Source: Bacteroidales bacterium
GTDB lineage: Bacteria; Bacteroidota; Bacteroidia; Bacteroidales; ML635J-15
NCBI GenBank assembly: GCA_031275085.1
Contig: JAISPG010000027.1
Span: forward strand, 21,237 to 85,236
Direction of reading: 5' to 3'
Length of the DNA stretch: 64,000 nucleotides
The position numbers and the translations under genes were made by a program. Position 1 is the first letter of the stretch. Every line of letters starts with the position of its first letter. The notes below the pieces were generated by a model. It did not search any database, was not told the origin of the DNA, and saw only the letters and a program-made list of their open reading frames with translations. Positions 1-8,605 of this stretch are shown here, piece after piece.

Positions 1-467
1 GTATAGTATACCGATGCTTCACTCCCATTCTTAATAAAAACATTCAGGTTTTTTAGGGATTTATCATAGTCTTTTCTCAGGAAATAAATATTTCCCAAAA
101 GATAACTTAGTTCGTAATCCTGAAAACCCGGGCATATTTCAACTATTTTTTCCAGTACAAAAATATATCTTGAAAAATATGTTTCCTGATCCTTTGGAAC
201 ATAAGAATTCTCATATCTTATATAATGAATCTCAGCAAGTGCTGCCCAAGCTTCTGCAAATTCAGGTTCCGCTGATACTATTGAAGACAAAATCTTCTCT
301 GCTTCATCATATTTTCTGGTAAGTATGGAATTTATAGCTTTTTCATAATTTTGAATTATTTTAATATCTTCAATATCATTACAATAACCTTTCTCATCCT
401 GTGATAAACATGTAAAAAAATTAAAGAAAATAAAAACAAATAATATAGATAAAATTTTACTATGCAT
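1..467 (-). CDS. TPR-containing exported protein, N-terminal part (cut by window edge)
   Basis: An open frame reads on the minus strand from an ATG at 467 to the window edge, so the 3' part is missing. The first 20 or so residues form a signal peptide (MHSKILSILFVFIFF...) ending near a LSQ/D site. The rest is helical with TPR-like spacing (repeats around YEKAINSILTRKYDEAEKIL and LLGNIYFLRKDYDKSLKNL). In Bacteroidota such N-termini often precede PD40/WD40 and OmpA domains, but that part lies outside the window. The gene is divergent from the small membrane-protein gene at 635. Confidence 0.7.
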   Translation of the reverse strand, partial: MHSKILSILFVFIFFNFFTCLSQDEKGYCNDIEDIKIIQNYEKAINSILTRKYDEAEKILSSIVSAEPEFAEAWAALAEIHYIRYENSYVPKDQETYFSRYIFVLEKIVEICPGFQDYELSYLLGNIYFLRKDYDKSLKNLNVFIKNGSEASVYY

Positions 468-634
468 TTTAAATTCAAATATATCTTAAATTATTTACAT
501 AACGGAAATTTTATTTGTTAAATTATCTTAAAACAACTTTAATAAATTTACTTAGTATATAACAATAAAATAAATTATCTATTCCTTCGTTTTTATATTA
601 AAAATCCCTTAATTTGTGCAAATTTTCGAGAGTA

Positions 635-1249
635 ATGCCAAAGTCTAACCGTAATATTTTCAATTCATTTAAAACCTATCAAAGATATTATAGGTTCACA
701 GGTTTATATTCCTTTATCCTGTCAAATATTGTTAAAATATTGATAACAATATTAATAATTGCGGTATTGGCAATACTGATAAATTCATATGTAATAAAAG
801 TAAGTGAAATACCGGCATTCTTAATAAAAAACTTCCCATTACCCGCTATTTTGATATTTTTTCTCCTATCGGAAAGTTTCCTGGGAGTGATACCCCCGGA
901 TATTTTTATTCTCTGGGTAAGTGAAATGAAATTTCCATATTTAATGGTTGGACTTTTAGGTTTTATATCATATGTAGGCGGATTTAATGCTTATTTTATT
1001 GGCAGTTTAATAGGTAAAATACCAAAAATAAAAAATAAAGTCGAAAAAATATATGCAAATCATATCGACAAAATAAATAAATGGGGAAGTATTTTCATTG
1101 TTATTTCCGCATTGCTGCCAATACCTTATGCAATAGTTTGCAGCCTTGTAGGAATGATGAAATATCCATTTTATAAACTCACTTATCTGGGTTTTTTCAG
1201 AATTGCAAGGTTTTATTTGTATGCGTGGGCAATTTTTATTATATTTTGA
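635..1249 (+). CDS. DedA/VTT-like (YqaA-type) small inner-membrane protein
   Basis: The protein is 204 residues from the ATG at 635; a TTG at 614 would add seven residues, but neither start has a convincing ribosome-binding site. There is a basic N-terminus, then hydrophobic segments near residues 28-50, 65-85, 98-122, 145-168 and 180-203. The block with ESFLGVIPPDIF, the glycine-rich GLLGFISYVGGFNAYFIG and the later PIPYAIVCSLVGMMKYP resemble the VTT/SNARE-associated fold of DedA-family membrane proteins, some of which move lipid carriers across the membrane. The assignment is by pattern only and no substrate can be named. Confidence 0.6.
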   Translation: MPKSNRNIFNSFKTYQRYYRFTGLYSFILSNIVKILITILIIAVLAILINSYVIKVSEIPAFLIKNFPLPAILIFFLLSESFLGVIPPDIFILWVSEMKFPYLMVGLLGFISYVGGFNAYFIGSLIGKIPKIKNKVEKIYANHIDKINKWGSIFIVISALLPIPYAIVCSLVGMMKYPFYKLTYLGFFRIARFYLYAWAIFIIF

Positions 1250-1276
1250 AATGAAAATACCCGGTTATTAATTCCT

Positions 1277-1373
1277 GGCTTCGGCTTGGTTCGGCTACGC
1301 TCACCAACCGGCGCTCAGTAGCCACCGCTCACCAACCCGCCGCTACTCAGTAACCATACTTACCAACCACCAC
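1277..1373 (-). repeat. GC-rich dispersed intergenic repeat, copy A
   Basis: This short GC-rich island sits in an otherwise AT-rich gap. Read on the minus strand it is a mosaic of GGTTGGTGAGCG, GCTACTGAGCG and AGCCGAA words, the same words as in copies at 52695-52771 and 54050-54123. An AT-rich array of AATTCCTAATT-type words adjoins it (about 1378-1410). No open reading frame is evident. Confidence 0.7.
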
Positions 1374-1419
1374 CCATTTCATTCCTAATTCCTAATTTTT
1401 AATTCTTATCTCCTTAAAC

Positions 1420-1953
1420 CTATCCTTCTGGATGTAATTTATGATATACTAAAGCAATATGAGCCAGCAGGTTACTAAACGTTTGCATTGCTTCAATAGT
1501 TTCCACAGAAATTTCTTTTTTCTGAAGCCTTAATAATAATAAACCATATAATGCATTTATTGCTATTTCTATTTCATTATCAGATCCTTGCCTGGAAATC
1601 TTTTTATATTCTTCGATATTCGGTTTTGCCCATCTGTATAGTTCCTGATGTTTATAATTGTTTTCATCAGAAAGTAATGCCAAATGAATTTTATTCAATT
1701 CGTCTGTCAAATTCCTTATTGTATCAATATCTCCCGACTTTTCAAGTTTTTCCGATTTCATAGAAAGAATAAAATCCGAATACCACTCTTTTATCTGATT
1801 TTCAGTTTTTGGATCAACCTGATATTTACTTATTATCAATCTGTCAATTTTATTAATGTCAAAATTATTTGCACGGATTATATCCTGAACCTGTTTCAGA
1901 TATATTATATATTCGACGACATTTTCCTTTTTCTTAATTTCAGCAACAATCAT
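1420..1953 (-). CDS. DUF4924 family protein
   Basis: This 177-residue, all-helical, charged cytoplasmic protein starts MIVAEIKKKENVVEYIIYL, followed by QVQDIIRANNFDINKI, which I recognise as DUF4924, a family largely confined to Bacteroidota with no known activity. Its start overlaps the stop of the upstream S4 gene by four bases (1950-1953), which implies translational coupling. The shared operon with an RNA-binding heat-shock-type protein suggests a link to translation or stress, but that is inference. No membrane segment or signal peptide is visible. Confidence 0.75.
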   Translation of the reverse strand: MIVAEIKKKENVVEYIIYLKQVQDIIRANNFDINKIDRLIISKYQVDPKTENQIKEWYSDFILSMKSEKLEKSGDIDTIRNLTDELNKIHLALLSDENNYKHQELYRWAKPNIEEYKKISRQGSDNEIEIAINALYGLLLLRLQKKEISVETIEAMQTFSNLLAHIALVYHKLHPEG

Positions 1954-2330
1954 AGTTCGTTTTCCCTAAATTTATCAATAGATCTTCTGTCTTTTTTTGT
2001 TGGCCTGCCGCTACCGGCATCGCGTCTCACAAAAACATTTTTCACCTGTTTCAACTTGTCCAGTTCTACCTCCGGAGTGACCTCCTGTATAGCATCTTTT
2101 GCCAATACTGCCGAAACTCTTTTATCTATTACATCCAAAACTACAAAAGATCTTATTATCGGAGGAAATTTTATATAAATTTTTTCGTTTTTCCTCACAA
2201 TTCTGGAAGGTTTTACCTGAATATCGTTTATTATTACATGCCCTTTTTTACACTCTTCAGTAGCCAGATTTCTGGTTTTAAAAACCCTCACAGCCCACAA
2301 ATATTTATCTATCCTTACATTTTCCGGCAT
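1950..2330 (-). CDS. hslR: S4-domain RNA-binding protein, Hsp15 (HslR)-like
   Basis: The protein has 126 residues. The N-terminal S4 domain begins VRIDKYLWAVRVFKTRN and continues with KKGHVIINDIQVKPSRIVRKNEKI, the expected S4 pattern. A basic tail follows, including GRPTKKDRRSIDKF, as in HslR/Hsp15, which binds free 50S subunits carrying nascent chains after heat stress. Length matches the family. It is the first gene of a two-gene minus-strand operon with the DUF4924 gene and is divergent from the CAP/OmpA-like gene at 2440. Confidence 0.85.
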   Translation of the reverse strand: MPENVRIDKYLWAVRVFKTRNLATEECKKGHVIINDIQVKPSRIVRKNEKIYIKFPPIIRSFVVLDVIDKRVSAVLAKDAIQEVTPEVELDKLKQVKNVFVRRDAGSGRPTKKDRRSIDKFRENEL

Positions 2331-2439
2331 ATTGAAAAAATTAATTTTGAAAATAAAATTCTGTTTTATTAATTAAGAATATTTCTTATTTTGCAAAATA
2401 TTTTATGCAAAAATAATACTAACTAATTAATTTCTGTAA

Positions 2440-4863
2440 ATGAAAAACTTTTTTATTTTATTATTTTCAGGAGTATTATTGTTTACAATTAACTCACATG
2501 CACAAAAAACATTTGAAAACGGAGGAATTTACAGTACCGATCCAATTAATCCGCAATCATATAACAACAATCTGTTCCAGGAAATTTTATTTTTTAAAAT
2601 AAATAATTACATGGATTCACTGGAACTTGACGGTTATGAAACAGATAAATTATTTGTTGAAGCCGCTAAATCTCATGCAGAGCTCATGGCAGAAACACAG
2701 GAGGCAAGTCTGGAAGGAAAAGGAAAACAAAAAACAGTAAGAGACAGGCTTATTGCAGCAGGAGGTTCCGGTATAGGAAGCGAACTTGTTGCGAGAATAA
2801 ATATCAGACTCTCAAATGAATACATTACTTATGATAACCTGGCAGAACAAGTTTTATCAAGATGGGTAACCGGAAAGTTTTCAAAAGATCTTTTTGCCCA
2901 GAAATTTTTCCTTGGAGGGGCCTATGGTCAAATTGACGATTCCGGAAAAAAAATATTCGTATCAATGTACACAGGCAATTACACTTCTTTTAAAAGTCCT
3001 GCAGATGCTTTCCTTAAACTTGATATTGTTCCTAACAATATCAAAGGCTTAAATCCGTATGATGAGAAAATATGCAAAAAAGCTATAACAAAAGGTCCTG
3101 TTATTACAGACTTGCAGGAAGGCCTGTATGTAAACGAAAATGGTGAGATCTTTTTCAGATATAACGATCTTAAAAAATTTAAAAAATTAATTAGAGAAAA
3201 TGAAGACGGACTTGCTGTTGACATAATACAAAAAGCCCAGTTTGACGATTGCCTTGAAAAAGACTATAATATAGTCGACTATTCAAAAATCAATATAGGA
3301 TATGCTACAAAACCGGTATATTCAAAAAATATATATGCCAACAATCTATCAGAAGGAGAAGGGAAACAAAAAAGAGTGACCCGGTTAGAAGTTAAACTCG
3401 GAGAAGTTCCTGCGACTTTACAAAATGCAAATGATTATGAGCTTAACCTCATGATCATAAAAAGTAAACACGTTTGTGCAAATGTTTCCAAATCATATGT
3501 TGATAATAAAATTTATGATTTTGTTCCAAAAATTACGCTTTTACCGGACACCGTAGAAATAGAAGGAGTGAATAAATATGTTCCGATGGCTACATCTTCG
3601 GAATTAAAATTCAGAATTAACTTTGAACAAGGCAAGTATGATTATAATCCTGAAGATATGATACCGGTAATTGAAGCCCTTAATGAACCCGATTTTATTA
3701 TCAATAAAATATTTATCGAAGCATACTCTTCACTCGAAGGGACTCAACAAGAAAATCAAAACCTTCAAAAGAAACGGGTACAAAGTATAATAAAAGCATT
3801 TGAAATAAATCAGAATGCCAGTATTGTCGATTCTGTAGTTACTTCAACAAACTTTAAAGACCTGAAAACAGATGTTAAAGGAACTCCTTTTGAAGAAATT
3901 GCCGAAATGGACATGAACAGTGCTATTTCCTATGTGAATTCCAGAGCAAAAGAAATGGAATACATATTAAAGAACCACAGATATGCAGATGTTACAATGT
4001 GGGTAACATATAATTCAGAAGGAGATAAAGAACAAAACTATGTTGTTGATCAATTTAATAAAGCCGTTGCAGCAAAACAGCTCGACAAAGCTTTATCTAT
4101 CCAGAAATATATAATGAAAAGAGTTGTTGAAGGAATTTACGGAGAAGAAACTGTCACCGAAATGCGTATACCTCAGGATAAAGATTATGTAGGATTGAAT
4201 ATGAATAAAATATGGTTAACACAATTTGTTTACATAGACCCTATAAATGAAGAGTATATGACAAAAATAGACGAACTTAACAAACTTGACAATACAAATA
4301 TTTATGTAGAATATAACGATATTCTTTGTAAAATAGAACTTTCAAATTTGGAAAGCAGTGCTATTCAGAACCAACTACAAAATAGAATTGACAGGCTATA
4401 TAATACTCCTTTAAACGTAAATTCTGTAGATATTCTCAATATAGAACTTCAATATCAGATAATGAATATGTATAAAGATTCCCTGGGATATGCAGATCCG
4501 GCAGTTACAAGAAGCCTTGCCAAAATAAAAGAAATAATATATTTTGATGAAGTAAAATGGGATAATTCATTAAAACTGGCAAACATATTTATTAATCATA
4601 ATGATTACGAATTTGCTGTACAGCTTCTGGAACCCTGGATATATGATGAGAATGTACCTTTCGTACTATTAACAACCTACGTAACCGTTTGTTCCAAAAT
4701 AAACTACAAAGTACATTCCGGCAAATTCTATTATGCAATGGAAAAAATAAAAGAACATGATAAATCTTATTTCTGCTCATTATTTAAAAATAATAAATTA
4801 TCTGTCCAGACTTTTGTAAATCTAAAAGTTAAACAATTGTACTGTAATAATTGTCTGAAATAA
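2440..4863 (+). CDS. Exported CAP-like plus OmpA-like domain protein
   Basis: This 807-residue protein has a signal peptide (MKNFFILLFSGVLLF...SHA/Q, about 1-21). Residues 40-190 look like a CAP/SCP domain: an AAKSHAELMAE helix, a later LAEQVLSRW segment and a terminal KIFVSMYTGNY strand. Residues about 380-460 resemble an OmpA-like peptidoglycan-binding fold (SELKFRINFEQGKYDYNPED, then IFIEAYSSLEGT and QKKRVQSIIKAF). The last 300 residues are helical with repeat-like character. It is probably periplasmic or outer-membrane associated. Both domain calls are by pattern and the exact role is unknown. It stands alone. Confidence 0.6.
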   Translation: MKNFFILLFSGVLLFTINSHAQKTFENGGIYSTDPINPQSYNNNLFQEILFFKINNYMDSLELDGYETDKLFVEAAKSHAELMAETQEASLEGKGKQKTVRDRLIAAGGSGIGSELVARINIRLSNEYITYDNLAEQVLSRWVTGKFSKDLFAQKFFLGGAYGQIDDSGKKIFVSMYTGNYTSFKSPADAFLKLDIVPNNIKGLNPYDEKICKKAITKGPVITDLQEGLYVNENGEIFFRYNDLKKFKKLIRENEDGLAVDIIQKAQFDDCLEKDYNIVDYSKINIGYATKPVYSKNIYANNLSEGEGKQKRVTRLEVKLGEVPATLQNANDYELNLMIIKSKHVCANVSKSYVDNKIYDFVPKITLLPDTVEIEGVNKYVPMATSSELKFRINFEQGKYDYNPEDMIPVIEALNEPDFIINKIFIEAYSSLEGTQQENQNLQKKRVQSIIKAFEINQNASIVDSVVTSTNFKDLKTDVKGTPFEEIAEMDMNSAISYVNSRAKEMEYILKNHRYADVTMWVTYNSEGDKEQNYVVDQFNKAVAAKQLDKALSIQKYIMKRVVEGIYGEETVTEMRIPQDKDYVGLNMNKIWLTQFVYIDPINEEYMTKIDELNKLDNTNIYVEYNDILCKIELSNLESSAIQNQLQNRIDRLYNTPLNVNSVDILNIELQYQIMNMYKDSLGYADPAVTRSLAKIKEIIYFDEVKWDNSLKLANIFINHNDYEFAVQLLEPWIYDENVPFVLLTTYVTVCSKINYKVHSGKFYYAMEKIKEHDKSYFCSLFKNNKLSVQTFVNLKVKQLYCNNCLK

Positions 4864-5015
4864 AATTAAAATAATCTTAATCTTTTGTTTATTAATCCTT
4901 AGCTTTCAAACAAAGTCACTGATAAAATTATATTCTAAAAACGCAGTTTTCTGCTTCTTTACGTGTCACTTAAATTATCATTAATACAAAATAATATTAA
5001 TTATTTTTTTATTAA

Positions 5016-5055
5016 TAATTCTTCATTTCTCATTCTTCATTCTTCATTAATTAAT
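5016..5055. repeat. AT-rich TTCATTCTTCATT word array
   Basis: Consecutive TTCTTCATT/TCTCATT words lie just upstream of the DUF1015 start. Similar AT-rich word arrays border the GC-rich repeats (1378-1410, 52601-52626, 54005-54033, 54120-54140) and occur alone at 41420-41468. They are probably a related dispersed intergenic sequence. Confidence 0.4.
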
Positions 5056-5097
5056 TATATTTGCCAAAAACAATGTTTAACCTTAAATTATTATAAA

Positions 5098-6348
5098 ATG
5101 GCTGTAGTAAAACCATTCAGAGGCTTACGCCCACCAAAGAATCTGGTAGAAAATGTTTCATGTCTGCCTTACGATGTCATGAACAGTGAAGAAGCTGCTC
5201 AAATGGCAAAAGGGAAAAAAGAATCATTATTGCATGTAACACGTGCAGAAATAGATTTACCTGCCGGCACCGACATACATAGCGAAGAAGTTTATGAAAA
5301 GGCTGTTGAAAATTTCAACAAAATGCAACAAAACGGCTGGCTTGTTGAAGACGAAGAAGCAAAATTCTATATTTATGCTCAAACTATGGACGGACGTACC
5401 CAATACGGTATTGTTGGTTGTGCATGGTGTCAGGATTATTTCAACGGTATAATCAAAAAGCATGAATTAACAAGACCGGATAAAGAAGAAGACAGAATGA
5501 TACTGACCCGTTATACAAACGCAAATATAGAACCTGTATTTTTCTCATATAAAGCAGTTCCTGAAATTGACGAAATTGTTGAAAAAATAGTAAAAAATCA
5601 GCAAGCTGATTATGATTTTGTTGCAGAAGACGGCTTTGGACACCATTTCTGGCCAATTCACGATACTGCAACAAATAAAAGGATAGAAGAATTATTTGCA
5701 ACTAAAGTACCTTATACTTATGTTGCCGATGGACATCATCGTACTGCCGCTGCCAGCCGTATCGGACTCGAAAAAGCTGAACAAAATCCAAATCATACAG
5801 GAAAAGAAGAATATAACTATTTTATGGCTGTCCATTTTCCTGATAACCAATTAAAAATAATCGACTATAACCGCACAGTTAAAGATCTTAACGGTTTGAG
5901 CAAAGAAGATTTCATGAACCGCCTGGTACAGAATTTTGTTGTTCAGGATATGGGAACAGAAATTTACAAACCGGCTTCTTTACATGAATTCAGCATGTAT
6001 ATAGACGGACATTGGTACAAATTAAATGCAAAACCGGGAACATATAACGATAACGATCCTTTGGAAATACTTGATGTTAATGTTTTATCAAAATATGTTC
6101 TTGACCAGGTTCTTGGAATTGAAGACCTGAGAACCAGTAAAAGAATTGATTTTATCGGCGGTATAAGAGGACTGGGAGAATTGAAAAAACGTGTTGATTC
6201 AGGAGAAATGGTTGTTGCTTTTGCATTATACCCTGTTTCGATGGACCAATTGATCAATATTGCAGATTCAGGTAATATTATGCCACCAAAAACAACATGG
6301 TTCGAACCTAAATTACGTTCCGGACTGGCAATACACAAAATTGATTAA
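5098..6348 (+). CDS. DUF1015 family protein
   Basis: The chosen ATG at 5098 gives 416 residues starting MAVVKPFRGLRPPKNL, which is where DUF1015 proteins begin. The frame stays open upstream to 4963 only because that stretch is AT-rich repeat. Motifs include LPYDVMNSEEA, LYIYAQTMDG-like strands, the conserved YVADGHHRTAAA block (about residues 208-220) and a C-terminal ELKKRVDSGEMVVAFALYPV region. The family is cytosolic, often near serine-biosynthesis genes, and of unsettled biochemistry; no such neighbours are visible here. A terminator follows at 6373-6408. Confidence 0.85.
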   Translation: MAVVKPFRGLRPPKNLVENVSCLPYDVMNSEEAAQMAKGKKESLLHVTRAEIDLPAGTDIHSEEVYEKAVENFNKMQQNGWLVEDEEAKFYIYAQTMDGRTQYGIVGCAWCQDYFNGIIKKHELTRPDKEEDRMILTRYTNANIEPVFFSYKAVPEIDEIVEKIVKNQQADYDFVAEDGFGHHFWPIHDTATNKRIEELFATKVPYTYVADGHHRTAAASRIGLEKAEQNPNHTGKEEYNYFMAVHFPDNQLKIIDYNRTVKDLNGLSKEDFMNRLVQNFVVQDMGTEIYKPASLHEFSMYIDGHWYKLNAKPGTYNDNDPLEILDVNVLSKYVLDQVLGIEDLRTSKRIDFIGGIRGLGELKKRVDSGEMVVAFALYPVSMDQLINIADSGNIMPPKTTWFEPKLRSGLAIHKID

Positions 6349-6372
6349 GAAAATAAAAAATTGATTTTATTT

Positions 6373-6408
6373 AAAAGCAATCTGCCTAGTGCCAGGTTGC
6401 TTTTTTAT
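6373..6408 (+). terminator. Rho-independent terminator after the DUF1015 gene
   Basis: A 12-bp stem (AAAAGCAATCTG pairing with CAGGTTGCTTTT, one G.T pair), an 8-base loop and a T-run lie 24 bases after the stop codon. Confidence 0.8.
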
Positions 6409-6550
6409 TTTACATAAATCACAATATTGAATACATTTTAAATACATAATAACTGCCATATTATGCAAAAAACATTTTCTTGTTTTTCAAATTTATTTTT
6501 TTTAATTTTGTGTCAATATTATGATTTATTATTCATTAAAAAGCAGTGTT

Positions 6551-7792
6551 ATGAATTTATTTACATTTAAAAATTTTAAAGTATTATCTTTTTGTTTTTT
6601 GTTATTTTGTATAAGTTTCAATTTGAATGCTCAGATTGTATATACCGATTTAGATCCGGATGTAGTTATGGAAGTTCAAGCAAGTAGGGCAAGTGCATAC
6701 CAAAATGACTATGAGTATTTTAGATTAGACATCAATGATGATGGAACAAATGATATGGAATTTTATTTAAATATTGGAACTGAATATGAATATGATTATA
6801 TAAGATTTACTTATAGTTTTGAGGTAAAAAAAATTGGTAATTTGAATCTTATTTTCTCAATAGATAGATATAATTCAGGTACAATTATTGATCAATCAAG
6901 TTTCAGTCCTTACACTACTACGTATTATTTTTATGCTATTGGAGGAGGTGAATGGTGGACCAATGATCCGGATTGGTATATTGCATTTAGATTTGAAAAA
7001 GATGGAAATTATCATTATGGTTGGATGCAAATTCAGTTGGATAATATGCCGGAAAATTCGGAATTAATTAAAATTAACAGAAGCATAATAAAAGACTTTG
7101 CATATAATGCCACTCCCGGACAATATATAATTGTAGGTGATGCTAATCCTATTCCGAGCCCTACCGAAGCCGTTGCTTCTGTTAGTATTTTAGATATTGA
7201 TGACAATGGAGATGGTAGAGACCTGGAAGTAAGTTTTCCAAAAATCGAAGATGAAACAAGAATTTCAGAATATAGAATTATGGTTGTAAAGCTAGCTGAT
7301 TCTTATAGTTTTGAACTTGAAAATGCGGATACTGTAACAAATTATTTTTCAGTATCGCCATCTGGAAGAAATAATTACATGAATATACTAACTGAGAATA
7401 GCAAAGATGTAAATGGGGAAAAAATTACAACAAATGTAAATTATAAAGTTTTCGTACTGTCCGTAGCAAATGGGACAAGTACAAATATAAATGCATTATC
7501 TCAACCTTCAAATGCGCTAAAATTAGTAGGTGGTGATTCATTTGTAAATGACTTGTTAAGCTCAAAATTAGAAGTATACCCTAACCCTACAAATAGTTCC
7601 ATAAATATAAAATTTGAAGAAAGAATAGAAAACATTGAGTTGTATGACGTCACAGGAAAAATTATTTTTACTGATAAAGTAAATGCGGATAATTACATTA
7701 TTAATAATGTTTCTAACTTTCCTAGAGGAATATACAATTTACTTATACATACAGAAAAAGCTAAAGTTGCAAAACGTATTGTGGTTCAGTAA
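6551..7792 (+). CDS. Secreted protein with T9SS C-terminal sorting domain
   Basis: I chose the ATG at 6551 (413 residues) over 6521 because it places a short basic N-terminus directly before the hydrophobic signal segment (VLSFCFLLFCISFNLNA/Q). The middle is beta-rich, with repeated Asp/Asn-rich loops (DINDDGTND, DIDDNGDGRD). The tail LEVYPNPTNSSINIKF ... ELYDVTGKIIF ... GIYNLLIHTE is a type A T9SS sorting domain, so the protein should be exported across the outer membrane. No catalytic domain is recognised. Confidence 0.8.
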   Translation: MNLFTFKNFKVLSFCFLLFCISFNLNAQIVYTDLDPDVVMEVQASRASAYQNDYEYFRLDINDDGTNDMEFYLNIGTEYEYDYIRFTYSFEVKKIGNLNLIFSIDRYNSGTIIDQSSFSPYTTTYYFYAIGGGEWWTNDPDWYIAFRFEKDGNYHYGWMQIQLDNMPENSELIKINRSIIKDFAYNATPGQYIIVGDANPIPSPTEAVASVSILDIDDNGDGRDLEVSFPKIEDETRISEYRIMVVKLADSYSFELENADTVTNYFSVSPSGRNNYMNILTENSKDVNGEKITTNVNYKVFVLSVANGTSTNINALSQPSNALKLVGGDSFVNDLLSSKLEVYPNPTNSSINIKFEERIENIELYDVTGKIIFTDKVNADNYIINNVSNFPRGIYNLLIHTEKAKVAKRIVVQ

Positions 7793-7905
7793 TTATCTGA
7801 TTTAGAGATCAGTTTTTATTTTAATAATAAGTAATTTAAACTTTTTTTTAACAGAATTGTTATAAAACTTATTATGCTTTTGTAAAATAATTAAATCTAT
7901 AGAAT

Positions 7906-8544
7906 ATGAAAACAAAAATTAAATTTTTACTTATTGCGGTAATATTTTCATGTGCATTCGGATTATCAGCAAATGCACAGGGACAATTTGGCTTACAGTT
8001 TGGTTATAATAATACGAAATTTAAAACCAAAATAGGCAGCACAACAACAAAAAGCGATCCTCTCAATGGCTTTAATGTAGGACTTACTTATGACTATGAT
8101 TTTCATAAATATGTAGGACTACAAACAGGAGTATTATATTCTTTATATCATAAAAAAGATGAATTAACAGTTTTTGGCACAACCAGTACAAATAAAATAA
8201 CATACCATTATGCAACTATTCCTGTAAATGTGAAAGGGAAATATGAATTTGGCAATAGCGGATTAAGTGTTTTTGCTTTTGCAGGACCGGATTTTATTAT
8301 AGGCATAGCAGCAAATTCAAAAACTAAAATAGGTAATTCCCCTGAATCTTCTATGAATCTGTATGATGATGATTATGATTTTAATCGTTTTGATATAGCT
8401 TTAGGCTTAGGCGCAGGAGTTCAGTACAAAAGCCTTAGATTAAAATTCGGATATGATATCGGACTTTTGAATCTTGCAGATACTGATGGTGATAATAAAT
8501 ATAAAAGAAATTATTTTAATATTTCACTAGGGTTATTGTTTTAA
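7906..8544 (+). CDS. Outer-membrane beta-barrel protein (PorT-like family)
   Basis: The 212-residue protein has a signal peptide (MKTKIKFLLIAVIFSCAFGLSANA/Q) followed by alternating amphipathic strands: QFGLQFGYNNTKF, GFNVGLTYDYDF, VGLQTGVLYSLYHKK, and a closing YFNISLGLLF that ends in an aromatic residue as barrel proteins do. This fits the Bacteroidota outer-membrane beta-barrel family of eight-stranded proteins. The role is unknown. A strong shared terminator separates it from the convergent exonuclease gene. Confidence 0.8.
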   Translation: MKTKIKFLLIAVIFSCAFGLSANAQGQFGLQFGYNNTKFKTKIGSTTTKSDPLNGFNVGLTYDYDFHKYVGLQTGVLYSLYHKKDELTVFGTTSTNKITYHYATIPVNVKGKYEFGNSGLSVFAFAGPDFIIGIAANSKTKIGNSPESSMNLYDDDYDFNRFDIALGLGAGVQYKSLRLKFGYDIGLLNLADTDGDNKYKRNYFNISLGLLF

Positions 8545-8560
8545 CCAATATTTAAAAGAT

Positions 8561-8605
8561 AAAAAAATTGAGGCTGATACAAAAAAGTATCAGCCTCAAT
8601 TTTTT
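8561..8605. terminator. Bidirectional terminator between convergent genes
   Basis: A near-perfect stem of about 19 bp (core TTGAGGCTGATAC / GTATCAGCCTCAA) has an A-run on one side and a T-run on the other around a six-base loop. The minus-strand stop codon at 8604 lies inside it. Confidence 0.9.

Noticed and set aside
4963..5097. N-terminal extension of the DUF1015 protein
   Set aside because: The extension is AT-rich low-complexity sequence and the family begins at 5098.
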